From NCBI GenBank assembly GCA_900239685.1, contig OENT01000040.1:62001-126000 (forward strand): 64,000 bases of DNA, read 5' to 3'. Each line of letters opens with the position of its first letter. Position 1 is the first letter of the stretch. Positions 26,201 to 37,309 of the stretch are shown one piece after another. Both the position numbers and the translations under genes were made by a program. Source of the DNA: Rotaria macrura (lineage: Eukaryota > Rotifera > Eurotatoria > Philodinida > Philodinidae). The notes beneath the pieces are model-generated. The model made no database searches, was not told the DNA's origin, and saw only the letters and a list, made by a program, of their open reading frames with translations.

Positions 26201-29200
26201 AAACCCGGTATACTTTGCATTAAATGTGCTGTTGGATGATTACAAAAATCTGAACTCACATAGCCTATACGTAAACGACCATTCGTTGAAGTTAAATCTT
26301 GTGAATAATTAAATAAATTTTTATGTAATAATTGAATCTAGACAAAACAGAAGAGTAGAACATAATGATGAAATTTTCAAAAGTTAACAACGAAAAATAT
26401 AAACAGTATCATAAGTACTCGTTCAAGACATAAAAGTGCGTGTCGAGTAGCAATATTCCGTCGTTGTTCTCCAGTCAATGGATACAACATACTATGATGT
26501 GGATGTACACTTGGCAAACGATTTTTCTCCAACTGTTCTTGTATAATTGAACATATTTTATTTAAGCGACTATCATAATCATTCCAATCACAAATAATCT
26601 GATAATAAAGAATTTAAGATTTTATGTATAGTACGATTTCAGGAAAAAAACATAAAGAAATTTTCCTTACCTGTAAACAATGAGCTAAATTACAAAAAGC
26701 ATCAGGAAAATCTGGCTTTAATTTTAAAGCAGTTTTATATGCTTGTATAGCGTCAATGATATTTCCAGTATCTTTATGTATTGATGCTAAATTTGAATGC
26801 GCATCTGCAAACGATGGATTTATTTGTATAGCACGTGTATAACATTGTAATGCACCTTGTATATCCCCTATTTCTTTTAATGTATTGCCAAGATTTGAAT
26901 GGGCATCAGCAAACATTGGTTGAATACGTATGGCTTCTTTGTAATGATTTAATGCATCATGTAAACGACCTTGTTGCTGTAAAACTGATGCTAAATTTGA
27001 ATGTGCTGCAGCGAAATTCGGTAATATATCTAATGCACGCTTATATAAATTAATTGCATCATCGATTTGACCTTGTTCACGACGAATATTGGCTAAATTA
27101 TTGAGAGAATCAGCATGTGTTGGACATTGACTAAGTGCTGTTTTATAACATTCTTCAGCTTCAGAGACCTAAAACGCAATATAAAACTTAAATAATTTGA
27201 AAAATCTTTTTCTTTTCAATAAATTCAATGCTAATTGATATTATCAATTGTATTTTAAGTAAGCTTGTTACGTAAATGATCAGTTTTAGTACTGATTAAT
27301 CGAAGAATTACAGTAGAAATTTGTTAATTAGTATGGACACGGATCGTATTCTGTTGAGAATCACATGATAGTGTTCATTAAACGGACTCGAAATACAATA
27401 TAGGATTTATTTTTAGTTAATGATCCTGAGACACTAATGATGTGTCATAATATTGAAGGACAATTGAAGCAATTAGCACTTCACTGTTAATATCTGCAGC
27501 CGATGCAAAACATTATGTGCATCATTATAGCTTCCATTTAATAGTAATCGATCTGTGCCATAGCTATAGTTGAGACTTAATGTCTTTTTCTCCTAAAGAG
27601 TTATTTTCACTATTCAATCTATTCGTAAATAGAATCACAAATAGCCATAAGCATTAAGAATTTTAGTCTTGTTCTTATGTATCAACAAAACAACAAACGA
27701 GTTGTTTCAATTAGAGTGTATCGATTAAAAAGTTGTTACAGCTAAAACGTATCGAAGTCCTTAGTGATAGTTTTACTGAAGTTTTCTAATCAAAATCAGA
27801 TAGACAAAATATTCTTCGCATATTTTAGTATTTGTTATTTTGATCTAATTATAGATCGATATAACTTATCCTATTCATGTTTAAACAAATGGCATCGAAA
27901 CTATAAATTAGCATAAAATATTCGTTTGTTATCAATGCATTACATCATCGATACACGATTAATATATGACACAAGAGAATAGTTACACAGATGAAATCCT
28001 AGTCATGTTCTATTGATCAATAGTCATAAATATAGAAGCTCTGAAAAATTCAACGAATTCTTCAATAACTAAGACGTGATTTCAAGTTGAATATTACTAT
28101 TGAAACTTTTATAGATTCTTCATATCTACAGCATAAATTATTTTTACTAGTATCATTTGTTCACTGATGTAAAATTGAACAAATGCATTGATGACGATAA
28201 AAAATATCTATCATTAAAACAATTCACTAAGATGTCATAGAACAAGTAAAACCAAGTGTTTCGAAAGTTTTTCCGTTTTTGCTCAAATCTATTAGTTGAC
28301 AATTATTGTTCCATTCATACATATATCAATTAATTTAGTTCTTCAATTATTAATTACTAAACGCTGACATACATGAGTGGGGCCACAATCAACACTATAA
28401 TGGAGAACGATAGACTTTTCAAAGAAAAAGCAAACTTGAATAAACATTGGAAACTGTTAAATTACCAAGTTTTCCACATTTTCCGTACATATTACAGGAA
28501 AACTATGCCATTCAACAGAATGTAGTGAGTAATGTCGAAAGGAAATATGTCGAAAAGGAAAAATGTCGAAAAGCAAGATGTCGAATAGTATAATGTCGGA
28601 AAATTTGCAGACGGCAAGGATGAAATCCTATTTGAGTTGATATCGTAAAAGTGGTCGAATGAAAACAGGACGAGCTGACAAATAAGCAGAGGGCATGAGG
28701 CATAATTGTTAAACATAATAATAACATATGCCATTTCTAATACAATATAAAGGAACCGTTTCCAAAATAAAATATAAGTAGAGATAAATTAATCATCACA
28801 TTTTCTGATTAAAAAAAGAACAGTTGCACAGATTAGAACTTAAGCTGGTTATGTTCAATTATCAGACTAATTGATAAGAGAGTGAAGAGTATACGCAAGG
28901 ATATCTGGCTTTATAAATACTGTGATATATCACATTTTTGACACTCATTCCTACTATTATAAAACGATGTATAACTACAAATGATGGACTAAAAACCGAA
29001 AACACATTCTGTACAACGTCGTTTTGATAGACTTGTTGACCATTATGCAAATAATGAAATCAGTCTTGAAAAATATTCAAGAGTTATCGTTTGTAGGCGC
29101 TAAGGATAAAAGAAAAATAAATAAAAAAATATTGATTGTTAGATATTTTCTTGTTAGATAATTCTTCATATAAAATGATTAAAAACATAGTTTTCAACAT

Positions 29201-32200
29201 TTTGCCTTTCGACATTTTATTTTTCGACATTAGTCATACATACCATTCAACATATATTCAATTGGATTCTTTAGTGAATAGACAAATATTGCCCCATACT
29301 CTCTTGGCTTTCATTTAGTGCTATCCGGTTACATGCGCTTTTAGTCATTCAAACAATGTTTGATATAGTAGACGATGTTCGAAAGTAACAGTTCTATCAT
29401 GACCATTAACATAGTTATAAGTCGATTCCCATCCCTCTAAAACTGACTATCGGACAATTGACTAGTTTGATCAAAAGAATTGAAATTCATATAGCCAATA
29501 TGTTTACGACGCAATAACTGATCTTCTTCCATTGTTTGTTACCACTAAAACAATGATTTCCGCATTCGATATTCGTCGTTTGTTTTCTCTTTTTACGAAA
29601 AATTTACAATTTCGTAGTTTCAAAAATTCAAATTAGCATATTTGAAAAAAAAACTTACCTATTACTTCGAAATTATAGAGTAGCGCAGCTAGCTGCTAAC
29701 ATTCATTAAACAATCGAAAAGATAACGTCTTCATCTTCATAGCTGATTGTCATGTCTATAATTTTTTTATAAGTTAATCATTTAGATTCTAAGCACTCTT
29801 CTACATTAATATCAAGATAAAAACATAGCAATAAATAGATAGATAATAATTAATAATGAAATATTACTTGTCCTACTTCACACTTTCATTTACAGTCTAA
29901 TAGTAGGGGTTAAATGTGATGAATCTAACATTGTATAAGAAATTAAGTTTGATATAAATTTTGAAATGTCAACAGTCGATCGAGTAATCGTGATATTTAG
30001 TGACAATTATAGATAGTTCATGGACATCGTAATTTGCTGATTATTTCAAGACATTTAGTTGCAAATAGGCTCTTTTCTACATTCAATGTTATACAACTAT
30101 TCGTGTTTCCTTATTGGACATGCATCATTTTTCAGTGTGTATGAATATATTTTAAAAACTGGATAAGCTATCTCTACAAAAATGCATACGAATAACTCGT
30201 TAAACTTCATATGTAGCATGAAGTAGATCTCAGAAGAATATTTTTGTCGATTTGCAAGATTATACGCTAGAATAGTTTGTCTTCCAAGAACAGTTAACAT
30301 AATGAGGATTTTCGACAGTTCTATCGAAGAATTCTATTTATTAATAATCAACAAAAAATCGCTCATGAATCAACAACAAATATCTCTATTACAAACAGTA
30401 ATATTCGTTTGACCTTGTAATTCCTTTGAGAAACAGGGTGTGGAAGGGGAGACACAATGAACAAGTCTGAAGTTATTAATTTTACTATGAGTGTTCAAGT
30501 TTGATTTTCACATGAATTTTTAAATGTCTTTTGATGATTTCGAGCGTATGGTTTTTTTTTGCATATCGCCATATCTTTTGTTTCAAGAAATAAGAAAAAA
30601 AAGTCTTTTTCTCATTTTTTTAACGGAACTGAATTGATTCATTAAGGATATTGTGCTCACTATTGATGCGTAAACATTCTTAACACCATCAATAAGTATT
30701 TCGTTGAAATGTCATCGATGTATATTAACTCTTTCACACCGTAATAAACAACAACGTACAATATAGTCTCGGATTTTCTGTGATGTATATCAAAATGTTG
30801 AACATATTGGAATATTAAGATAGTTAAGAAATGACTTAAAACTATGAAATACCAGTGATTAGAACTATCGATCATAGAAAATAGACAAGTCACTAATATT
30901 TAATCGAATTGAATCTAGGATAGATTTTGTATAAATTTTTTTACGCGACGCAAAAGTTATTCATAATATTTGATTTCTTCTTATTAATCATTTAAATAAA
31001 CGCCTTCATTAAGCCACAAAAATGAATTATATGGCAAGTACTCTAGTTTGACATAAGGTAAACAATTCGGCAGCTGTCTACTTGAGCCATACATATTTTT
31101 CTCTTTAATCCGAGATTCTATGCTGATTTAATATTGAATTTATTCTCCAAATTCTAAATAGCATGACTTCGTGAAGAATACTAAATTCAAGCGAAAGAAG
31201 AACAACCACTCTCATTATTGAACTGTCTATTATTTGGCACACGAATCATAAAATGAACTATACTTCTATTTTATTGACGTTCATAAATGATTTCAATGAC
31301 GCCATCAATGAAAAAATGATCATTATGAGAAAAACATCGATATTATCACAATAATAATTTAAATATGTATTATTTAAATATTGATAGAATTAAATATCGT
31401 GTCTTGAGTTTCTATCAGAGTAACATAGTCATGAAACTGATAATTAAAATCATCCTTCTTTTAAAATTCTGTGCTTGAATGAATTTCATAAGAAAAGATA
31501 TACAGATGTACTAACCTTGCCTTGTACTTTAAGAGCATTTGCTAAATTACAATATGCATCTGGAAAATTTGTTTGTAATTGAATCGCACGACGATAGGTT
31601 TCAATGGCTAAATCAATCAGACTAAATGGAAAAGAAACGAGTAAATAATTGAAATTGAATATAAAACGAAACTATTTTTCATTCGTTTTTAAATTACCCC
31701 TGTTCATAATAAGCACAGGCAAGATTTCCATGAACGATAGGATGATTCGGTGAAAGATTTAAAGCACGCAAATAAGCTGTCACAGCCCTAGAAGAATAAA
31801 ACATGTGCTATTGTTTGCATTGGTTTCAGTACAAGACAAGCTACCGATCGAATATTCGTGCTTCTTTTAATACATTGCCTAAATTTATATATCCATCAAG
31901 AAAATTTGGATCGAGAGCAACGGCCTGAATAAGAAAAAAAAACAACGTCTTATTACTATGAACGTGAAATCTCGATCATAAGTAAGTATAACCTTTTCGA
32001 AATGGTGAATAGCTAACCAAATTTCACCTTGACAATTAAATATGCAGCCTAAATTACTCCATGCAACGGCAAATGTTGGTTGAGTTTTAATCACTTTCAA
32101 ATAGCATTCCTAAAAGTTGACGAAAGATTAAATAAAAAAATATGGTCTTTTATTTTCATTTAAAATATTTACTTTTGCTTCTTCTATATAACCAAGTGCT

Positions 32201-33128
32201 TTTAATAAATTCCCTAGATCATTTCGAACACCATATAAATTCTAGAGAAAAGAAAAAATGAACAAAATCATCCGGAAGACATTTAAATAAACATACGGGA
32301 TTATATTGTAATGCTCGTAGATAAGCACTTACAGCACCTTCCATATCTGAATTAGCAATAAGAGCAGCTGCATAATTGATACTAAATTATGGAGGAAAAA
32401 AAACGATATTGATCAATCGAACAACAATTTAAAAAGAATTCTTCAACGTACTATCCATCAATAAAATCCGGTTTCAATTGTAATGCTTTAACATAATGAT
32501 CGAGAGCTAGACTTAGAAAACCTTTTTCTTTGTAGGCATTCGCTAAATTTGAATGAGCTTCGGCTAAATGTGGATCAAGTTTCGTTGCTAAAAGACTGTA
32601 TTGCATTGATCTATGAAACAAAATAGAAAACAAAACGAAATATACTTTTGAGAACAAAGAGACTATTGAATGTATTTATTACTGATCATAACGACGCATT
32701 TGAAAATAAATCGAACTAAGTAATAATAGTAAACTTGTATTATCTGGTTCTTGTTGATATAATTGAAGACAATATTGTTCAGCACGTTCGTAGTTTCCAT
32801 TTTGATAATCACGATTAGCACGATCTGCAATAACTGTTGAAAGAAAAAATTCCAGATTCAAATATGTTCTTCGTAAGCATAATTTCTTTTCCTTTTTACT
32901 TTGAAAATCGGTTAAATTATTTGGAGATCGTGAATAACTATGATGATGTCTTTGATTGGGACTAGATAACATTGACGGTGATGACGATGTTGTTGTATTT
33001 TTAATCGGTGATGGATTAGGTGATGGCTCTAATGAACAATTACATTAGAGTTACAAATAAATATGTGAACGTAAATGTATTTATATATATTTTTTAATTC
33101 AAAATAATTTACCAGTTTGATTATTCAT
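23278..33128 (-). CDS. OGT: UDP-GlcNAc:protein O-GlcNAc transferase (p110-like)
   Basis: Seventeen exons on the minus strand: 33113-33128, 32683-33028, 32452-32610, 32297-32381, 32173-32241, 31993-32109, 31845-31924, 31698-31787, 31516-31621, 26671-27168, 26419-26598, 26068-26337, 25018-25416, 24725-24919, 24500-24652, 24204-24432 and 23278-23600 (3315 nt, 1104 aa; every phase matches). After a Ser/Pro/His-rich N-terminus, about 12-13 TPRs fill residues 70-550 with the OGT asparagine-ladder pattern ([21 protein letters not shown]). The catalytic part starts at [12 protein letters not shown]; His616 (CNHPTAHLM), His682 (DGIHILVN), Lys966 ([10 protein letters not shown]) and the HTTG loop at about 988 match family residues for UDP and catalysis, so the enzyme looks active. 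A low-complexity acidic insert (about 795-825) sits in the intervening domain. The protein is slightly longer than the vertebrate one (1046 aa). The first coding exon is only 16 nt. Intron 9 spans 4.35 kb (27169-31515). Confidence 0.95.
28526..29236. mobile_element. Fold-back/MITE-like element in OGT intron 9
   Basis: Two inverted arms of about 45 bp, TGAGTAATGTCGAAAGG... at 28526 and the reverse complement of TGACTAATGTCGAAAAAT... ending at 29236, enclose about 620 bp. The left arm runs on as a tandem array of a 15-16-bp unit beginning ATGTCGAAA (five copies, 28532-28607); the right arm carries two to three copies in opposite orientation. A TA follows the right end and a TA lies one base before the left end, so a TA target duplication is possible. 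No ORF that looks like a transposase. Confidence 0.55.
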
Positions 33129-35000
33129 GATAAGGTGAGCTGTTCGGCTTATACCTCAGTAGTCATCATTATCAGAATGAAGTCTATCGATTGATATACA
33201 CATAGATATATAATCTTCAAAATAAAAACAAAATAAATAATTTCCAACCATTCATAATTACATTTACTCCATCATAGGATGAAGGAATAAAAATTATTAG
33301 TTGATTGTCAACAATATAGCAATTTACATGCATGCAATGAGTTTAGGTGAATCATCTGTTATACAGATGTCACTACAAGATTGACGACTTCAAAGAATAT
33401 CAGATGAGACGAATAAATGATAACTATATCATTTGAATATTTTTCCGGTGTTATTTCTTTAAGATCTGTAATACACAGTGCAGGTTAAAGTAAATGGCTG
33501 ATTGTATTTCGAATAAACATTTTCATTTACATCGATACATGACTATTTATTTCAATATTGAAAATAAATGCGCAATTTAAAGACAATCCTGCATGCAATA
33601 GTACTTTTTAACCCCCGATGAATCTGTTACTCGTATAATAAATGGCTTCGTGTCTAGCAGAATGAAAAGTAATCGTTGTTGAAAGCTGTATTTTTTAAAG
33701 TAAAAATGTGAGTTGTGTATACTCTCGCTGTTGGGTGCTTCCTGATGGAAAAACTTTAAAGAAAAGTTTCTTAAAACCAATGCTACCGAGTTATTTCTTC
33801 TAAATTAATTGTTACCCGTGATGACGAATCAGTTTTGGTTTATGCGAGAATTTTCGAAATAAAAAAACTAGTTACATAGAACAAAAAGTCGATTTCGTTT
33901 TAAAAACTCGAAAAATCTAGTTTTTCCTTCATTGAAATTCTAGAGGCTATATTACATATTCGATATAGCGCACAATATTGCCGTCTGTTTTCCAGACAGT
34001 GTCCTATACATAAGAGAATCGAGACAAGAAGTTCGTTCTTCGATATGAATTGATAGACAGTGTGGTATTTGAAGTTATCAAACACAGCTGTTCATATGAA
34101 AAGGAGAAGAAATCGTGTAATTTAGCATTAGTTTTATTTTAATACACGTGAACAATCATATCAATGAACAAGTCCAATGTAGAAACATTATCTAGACATG
34201 AAGATTTAAATAAGAGCAATAAAAATTTCTTTTGCGGTTATCTGCTTTTTGTTTCAGGATATTTTACTTCAGAATGTCTGCTCGTACTTATTTTCCGCCC
34301 CACAACGTTAAAGTGGATCATTCGAATTTCGCGTTCATGAAAAACGAACGTTACTCAAAAGAGCTTTCAATCAGTTGAACAAAGTTCTACAATGAAGAAA
34401 ATATTTTGTTTTTTTCTTCCTTTGTCACTTGATGCTCTGCTTCTAGATGTTACATTCCAATAGTGTACAAGAAATGTGTATTGTCTTAAACATAGCTCTG
34501 ATACAAGAGCCATCGATGAAAACAAGGATAAACTATACAACTCAAATTGATAATAATCATATTATTTCTAGAATAAAATAACTAGGCAAGAATAAGTTTC
34601 TTTTTCAAAAAGATGATTCTAGTTTCTAGGAAATTTCGAATCATGGCAATTGACAAGAAATAAAAAGTTCATCGAAGTATACAAGTATAATTCAAAGTTC
34701 AAAGGAATCTTGTTTTCTTTCCTTTATGCGACAAGTCATGGATTGTGTTGAATAAGTGTTCGCAGTTTTGACAACATTGAAAAGGCTACGTAAGTTACGA
34801 AATGTTTCTCACAGTCTCGCTGCATCTAGAAAACTCTGGAATGAAATTCTATTGGTTACATACTAGTAACGAATTTTATCGAGTTAGTCTTAACTCTTTC
34901 GAGATTGATGTAGTTCATTTGCTTGATCAAAAATTCATAACGACTTGAAATCATTTCTTACAAGTGGTAAACTGTTTCATCTTTTTTCTATCTGAAGTCT
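33129..35000. other. Region upstream of OGT, no gene seen
   Basis: About 1.9 kb, AT-rich, with no supported exon on either strand. Probably contains the OGT promoter and non-coding 5' exon(s). Confidence 0.45.
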
Positions 35001-35008
35001 ATCACTAG

Positions 35009-35172
35009 CAGTGGTGGACTCAGAAAATCAGTAAGTCGGCGACGCCCATGTTCAAATATCGGTTTCAGTCGCCTATTTGAGGCAGTACGACTCGTTTCTA
35101 TTTCATGTCTGCTGGGAAAAATCGAAAAACAAATTTCGTAATTCGATGGCCGCTACAGTAGATCCATCAGTG
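35009..35172. mobile_element. hAT-like MITE with perfect 8-bp target duplication
   Basis: Starts CAGTGGTGGACTC and ends ATCCATCAGTG, giving imperfect terminal inverted repeats. It is flanked on both sides by the identical octamer ATCACTAG (35001-35008 and 35173-35180). The 164-bp body has no coding capacity. Ends beginning CAGTGG plus an 8-bp duplication are the signature of non-autonomous hAT elements. Confidence 0.8.
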
Positions 35173-35708
35173 ATCACTAGCTTAGGTGGTTCTTATGAAA
35201 GAATAAATGGTTGTTAAACTGAAACTTGAACTCCCTGCTTTACTACTTTATCGATATTCGATCGCGCACATTCACCTGAATGATTTATTATCTTTCATAT
35301 TCAGTTATGGGATTCAAGAAACTATTATGTAATCAACTGTTATACAAATTACTTTCTTTTAAACAATAAATTTAACTCTTGCTATACTTTGTGAACAGGG
35401 ACTCCAATTAAGGGGGGGGCTGTGGGGGGGGCTAGCCCCCCACAAAAATATAAGAAGTAAATTTTGTTTCTGCGAAAATGTTTTCACTATTTCTGGCAAC
35501 TTAAACATTTTCAGCTACATTATCGCTATACACTACCCATTAATACGTTTCCGCTTGAGTAAAATTTTTTGTTTACCACTTGATTATTAAAAGAACTTTG
35601 TCGTACCACAGTTATTCTTTATTGTTTGTGAATTCGATATTTAAATTCTCATTTCTGTCAGAATATTTCTTTAAAATTTCTTCTATAATATCAATTCATT
35701 GTATGTAC

Positions 35709-35910
35709 TGTTTCTGCCAGACAATTTATTCTGTCTACTTCCCCTATCCAAATATCTGTTCATTCTATCTATTGTTTCTGCCATAATATCTGTTTGTTCT
35801 ATTTGCTGCCTCTGCATGAATATTTATTTATTCTATTCACTTTTTCTGCCAAGATACGTATTCATTCTACTTATTGTTTCTGCCGAAATATCTATTTGTT
35901 TTGTTCAAAA
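35709..35910. repeat. Minisatellite, unit about 34 bp, inside the hAT copy
   Basis: Five to six degenerate tandem units of the form TGTTTCTGCCANAATATC followed by TGTTCATTCTATTTAT, 33-35 bp each. Isolated half-units (TTTCTGTCAGAATAT near 35652, TTTCTGCGAAAA near both element ends) suggest the array grew from subterminal sequence. The repeat produces a spurious long open frame. Confidence 0.75.
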
Positions 35911-36373
35911 TGTTTTAAAAGCATTAGATGATCGTTTTGATTCTGAAGCAAAGTAACTGATTCAGAATTTGTGCATATGCTCTTCTCCTACAAAAGTTTC
36001 ACCTTAAAGAGTTAATCAGCAAACCGTTAATAACCAAATACATATCTCCTAACACATACGTACACAAGGGTGTTGATGGAAAAGTGTACGCAGGAACTGA
36101 TAAGCCATTACTTAATATACAATATTTAAAGGATGATATCTATGCCTTCCTAAAGATTGTTGAAAATATTACTTCGATTCTATCAATACTATCAAGACTC
36201 GCAAAATTTGGTAGTGAACAATGCCCAGAATGGTTTCGATTGTATCAAATACTTGGAACATTTGCAGTTGGTTCGAATGAACCCGAACGAATGTTTACTG
36301 CTCTATGACCGTTAAAAACCTGGTTAAGAAATTGCTTAAGTAATACAATTGTCGAAATATTATTGAAGTTATC
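35910..36373 (+). pseudogene. hAT transposase remnant (C-terminal part)
   Basis: Two fragments in different frames. The first encodes NVLKALDDRFDSEAK and then a stop. The second (36084 onward) encodes a segment ending SNEPERMFTAL, an in-frame TGA at 36306-36308, then PLKTWLRNCLSNTIVEILLKL. The (E/P)ER.F.AL...KT.LR pattern is the hAT dimerisation region. Frameshift, stops, and the nested insertion directly after the last motif show it is dead. The N-terminal DDE-like part is not recognisable, so the copy was either internally deleted or too diverged to see. Confidence 0.65.
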
Positions 36374-36375
36374 TA

Positions 36376-36590
36376 TAGGGGTGGCACTTTTCCTTTCGTT
36401 TCTAGGGAAAGTTAAACTTTCCTTTTGAATTTTTAAAAGTATTTTCTGAACTGAGCAGCATCATTTGCATTATTTTCTTCCATAAAATATGAAAAACGGT
36501 AAAGAAAGTATTCGACTTTGCTCTTTTCTAAAGAAAACTTGAATGTTAAAAAGCTTTCCTTGCCCAAAGGAAAGTGAAAGTTCCACCGTA
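36376..36590. mobile_element. Nested hAT-like MITE
   Basis: A 215-bp element with terminal inverted repeats TAGGGGTGGCACTTTTCC and TACGGTGGAACTTTCAC (right end read on the other strand). Flanking octamers are GTTATCTA (36368-36375) and GTTATGTA (36591-36598), one mismatch. It sits inside the larger hAT copy and is therefore younger than it. Subterminal AAAGTTAAACTTTCC and its inverted partner extend the palindromic structure. No ORF. Confidence 0.75.
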
Positions 36591-37021
36591 GTTATGTACT
36601 CTTGACATAGAATTAACAGATGATACAACAGATTTCATTGTTCAAGATTTCATTAAAAAACCCAGGACGTGCGAAGTCACGAAAGGTAACATTATTTTTT
36701 CAATCTAATCAAATGAACCTGAGAGGGTATGAGTTTTGAAAAGCTTTTTGCAATATTTTTTTTTGATACATATTCTGTTTTTACTTGCTTTTAATAAAGA
36801 CAAACTTAGAGTATGATATTATGAAATAAATGTGGTTTATTGAATACTGTCTGCCGAAACAGCTTAACGTTTCTGCGAAAATTTAGCCCCCCACACTTTC
36901 ACAGGTAATCGGGAACCATGTTTGTGAATTATCTAAAACTACTCCATTGAATTTTAAGACTGACTATTGCGCATAGGATAATTATAGTCAGTACTAATTC
37001 GATTGTTCATTGAATTTTACG

Positions 37022-37081
37022 AGAGCTGGGTCAGTAGAGGCTTTCTCGAGTACGAGTACTTCTCGTATTCTACCCAGCTCT
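37022..37081. repeat. Stem-loop with 10-bp perfect arms
   Basis: AGAGCTGGGT (37022-37031) and ACCCAGCTCT (37072-37081) pair perfectly around a 40-nt loop that itself holds the palindromic CGAGTACGAGTACTTCTCG-like core. The ends resemble CCCAG-terminated MITEs further right, so it may be a relic of one. Confidence 0.5.
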
Positions 37082-37309
37082 GACTTCTACTAATGTACAA
37101 GATTCACATGTGAAACAGAACCTCCAATGATATTAAATTGCAAGCCTTCGATTACACAAAGCGAAGTGTATAGTCACAAACATTTTATCTTTTAAAAAAA
37201 ATTAAAATTCATCAAAAACGAAATACATCGATTAACTAATGTCTACTTGACAGAAGAGACATGTTTCATGATCTTGATATTAATTGCAAATAATTTTGAT
37301 AAGAGATTT

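Larger units (their letters stand above)
35396..36920 (+). mobile_element. hAT transposon copy, decayed, with 8-bp target duplication
   Basis: The 1525-bp unit begins CAGGGACTCCAATTA and ends with the complement of CATGGTTCCCGATTA; subterminal G-rich blocks (CTGTGGGGGGGGCTAG and GTGTGGGGGGCTAA in opposite orientation) extend the inverted repeats. The octamer TTTGTGAA flanks both ends exactly (35388-35395, 36921-36928). Inside are a 34-bp minisatellite (35709-35910), transposase remnants (35910-36373) and a nested second element (36376-36590). The perfect target duplication with a broken coding region suggests insertion as an already shortened copy or fairly recent decay. Confidence 0.88.

Noticed and set aside
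28532..28607. Regular ATGTCGAAA units considered as a CRISPR-like array
   Set aside because: Units are contiguous with no spacers, and the genome is eukaryotic.
35580..35956. Plus-strand frames that look like a multi-pass membrane protein
   Set aside because: Hydrophobicity arises from the TTTCTGCC minisatellite inside the hAT element.
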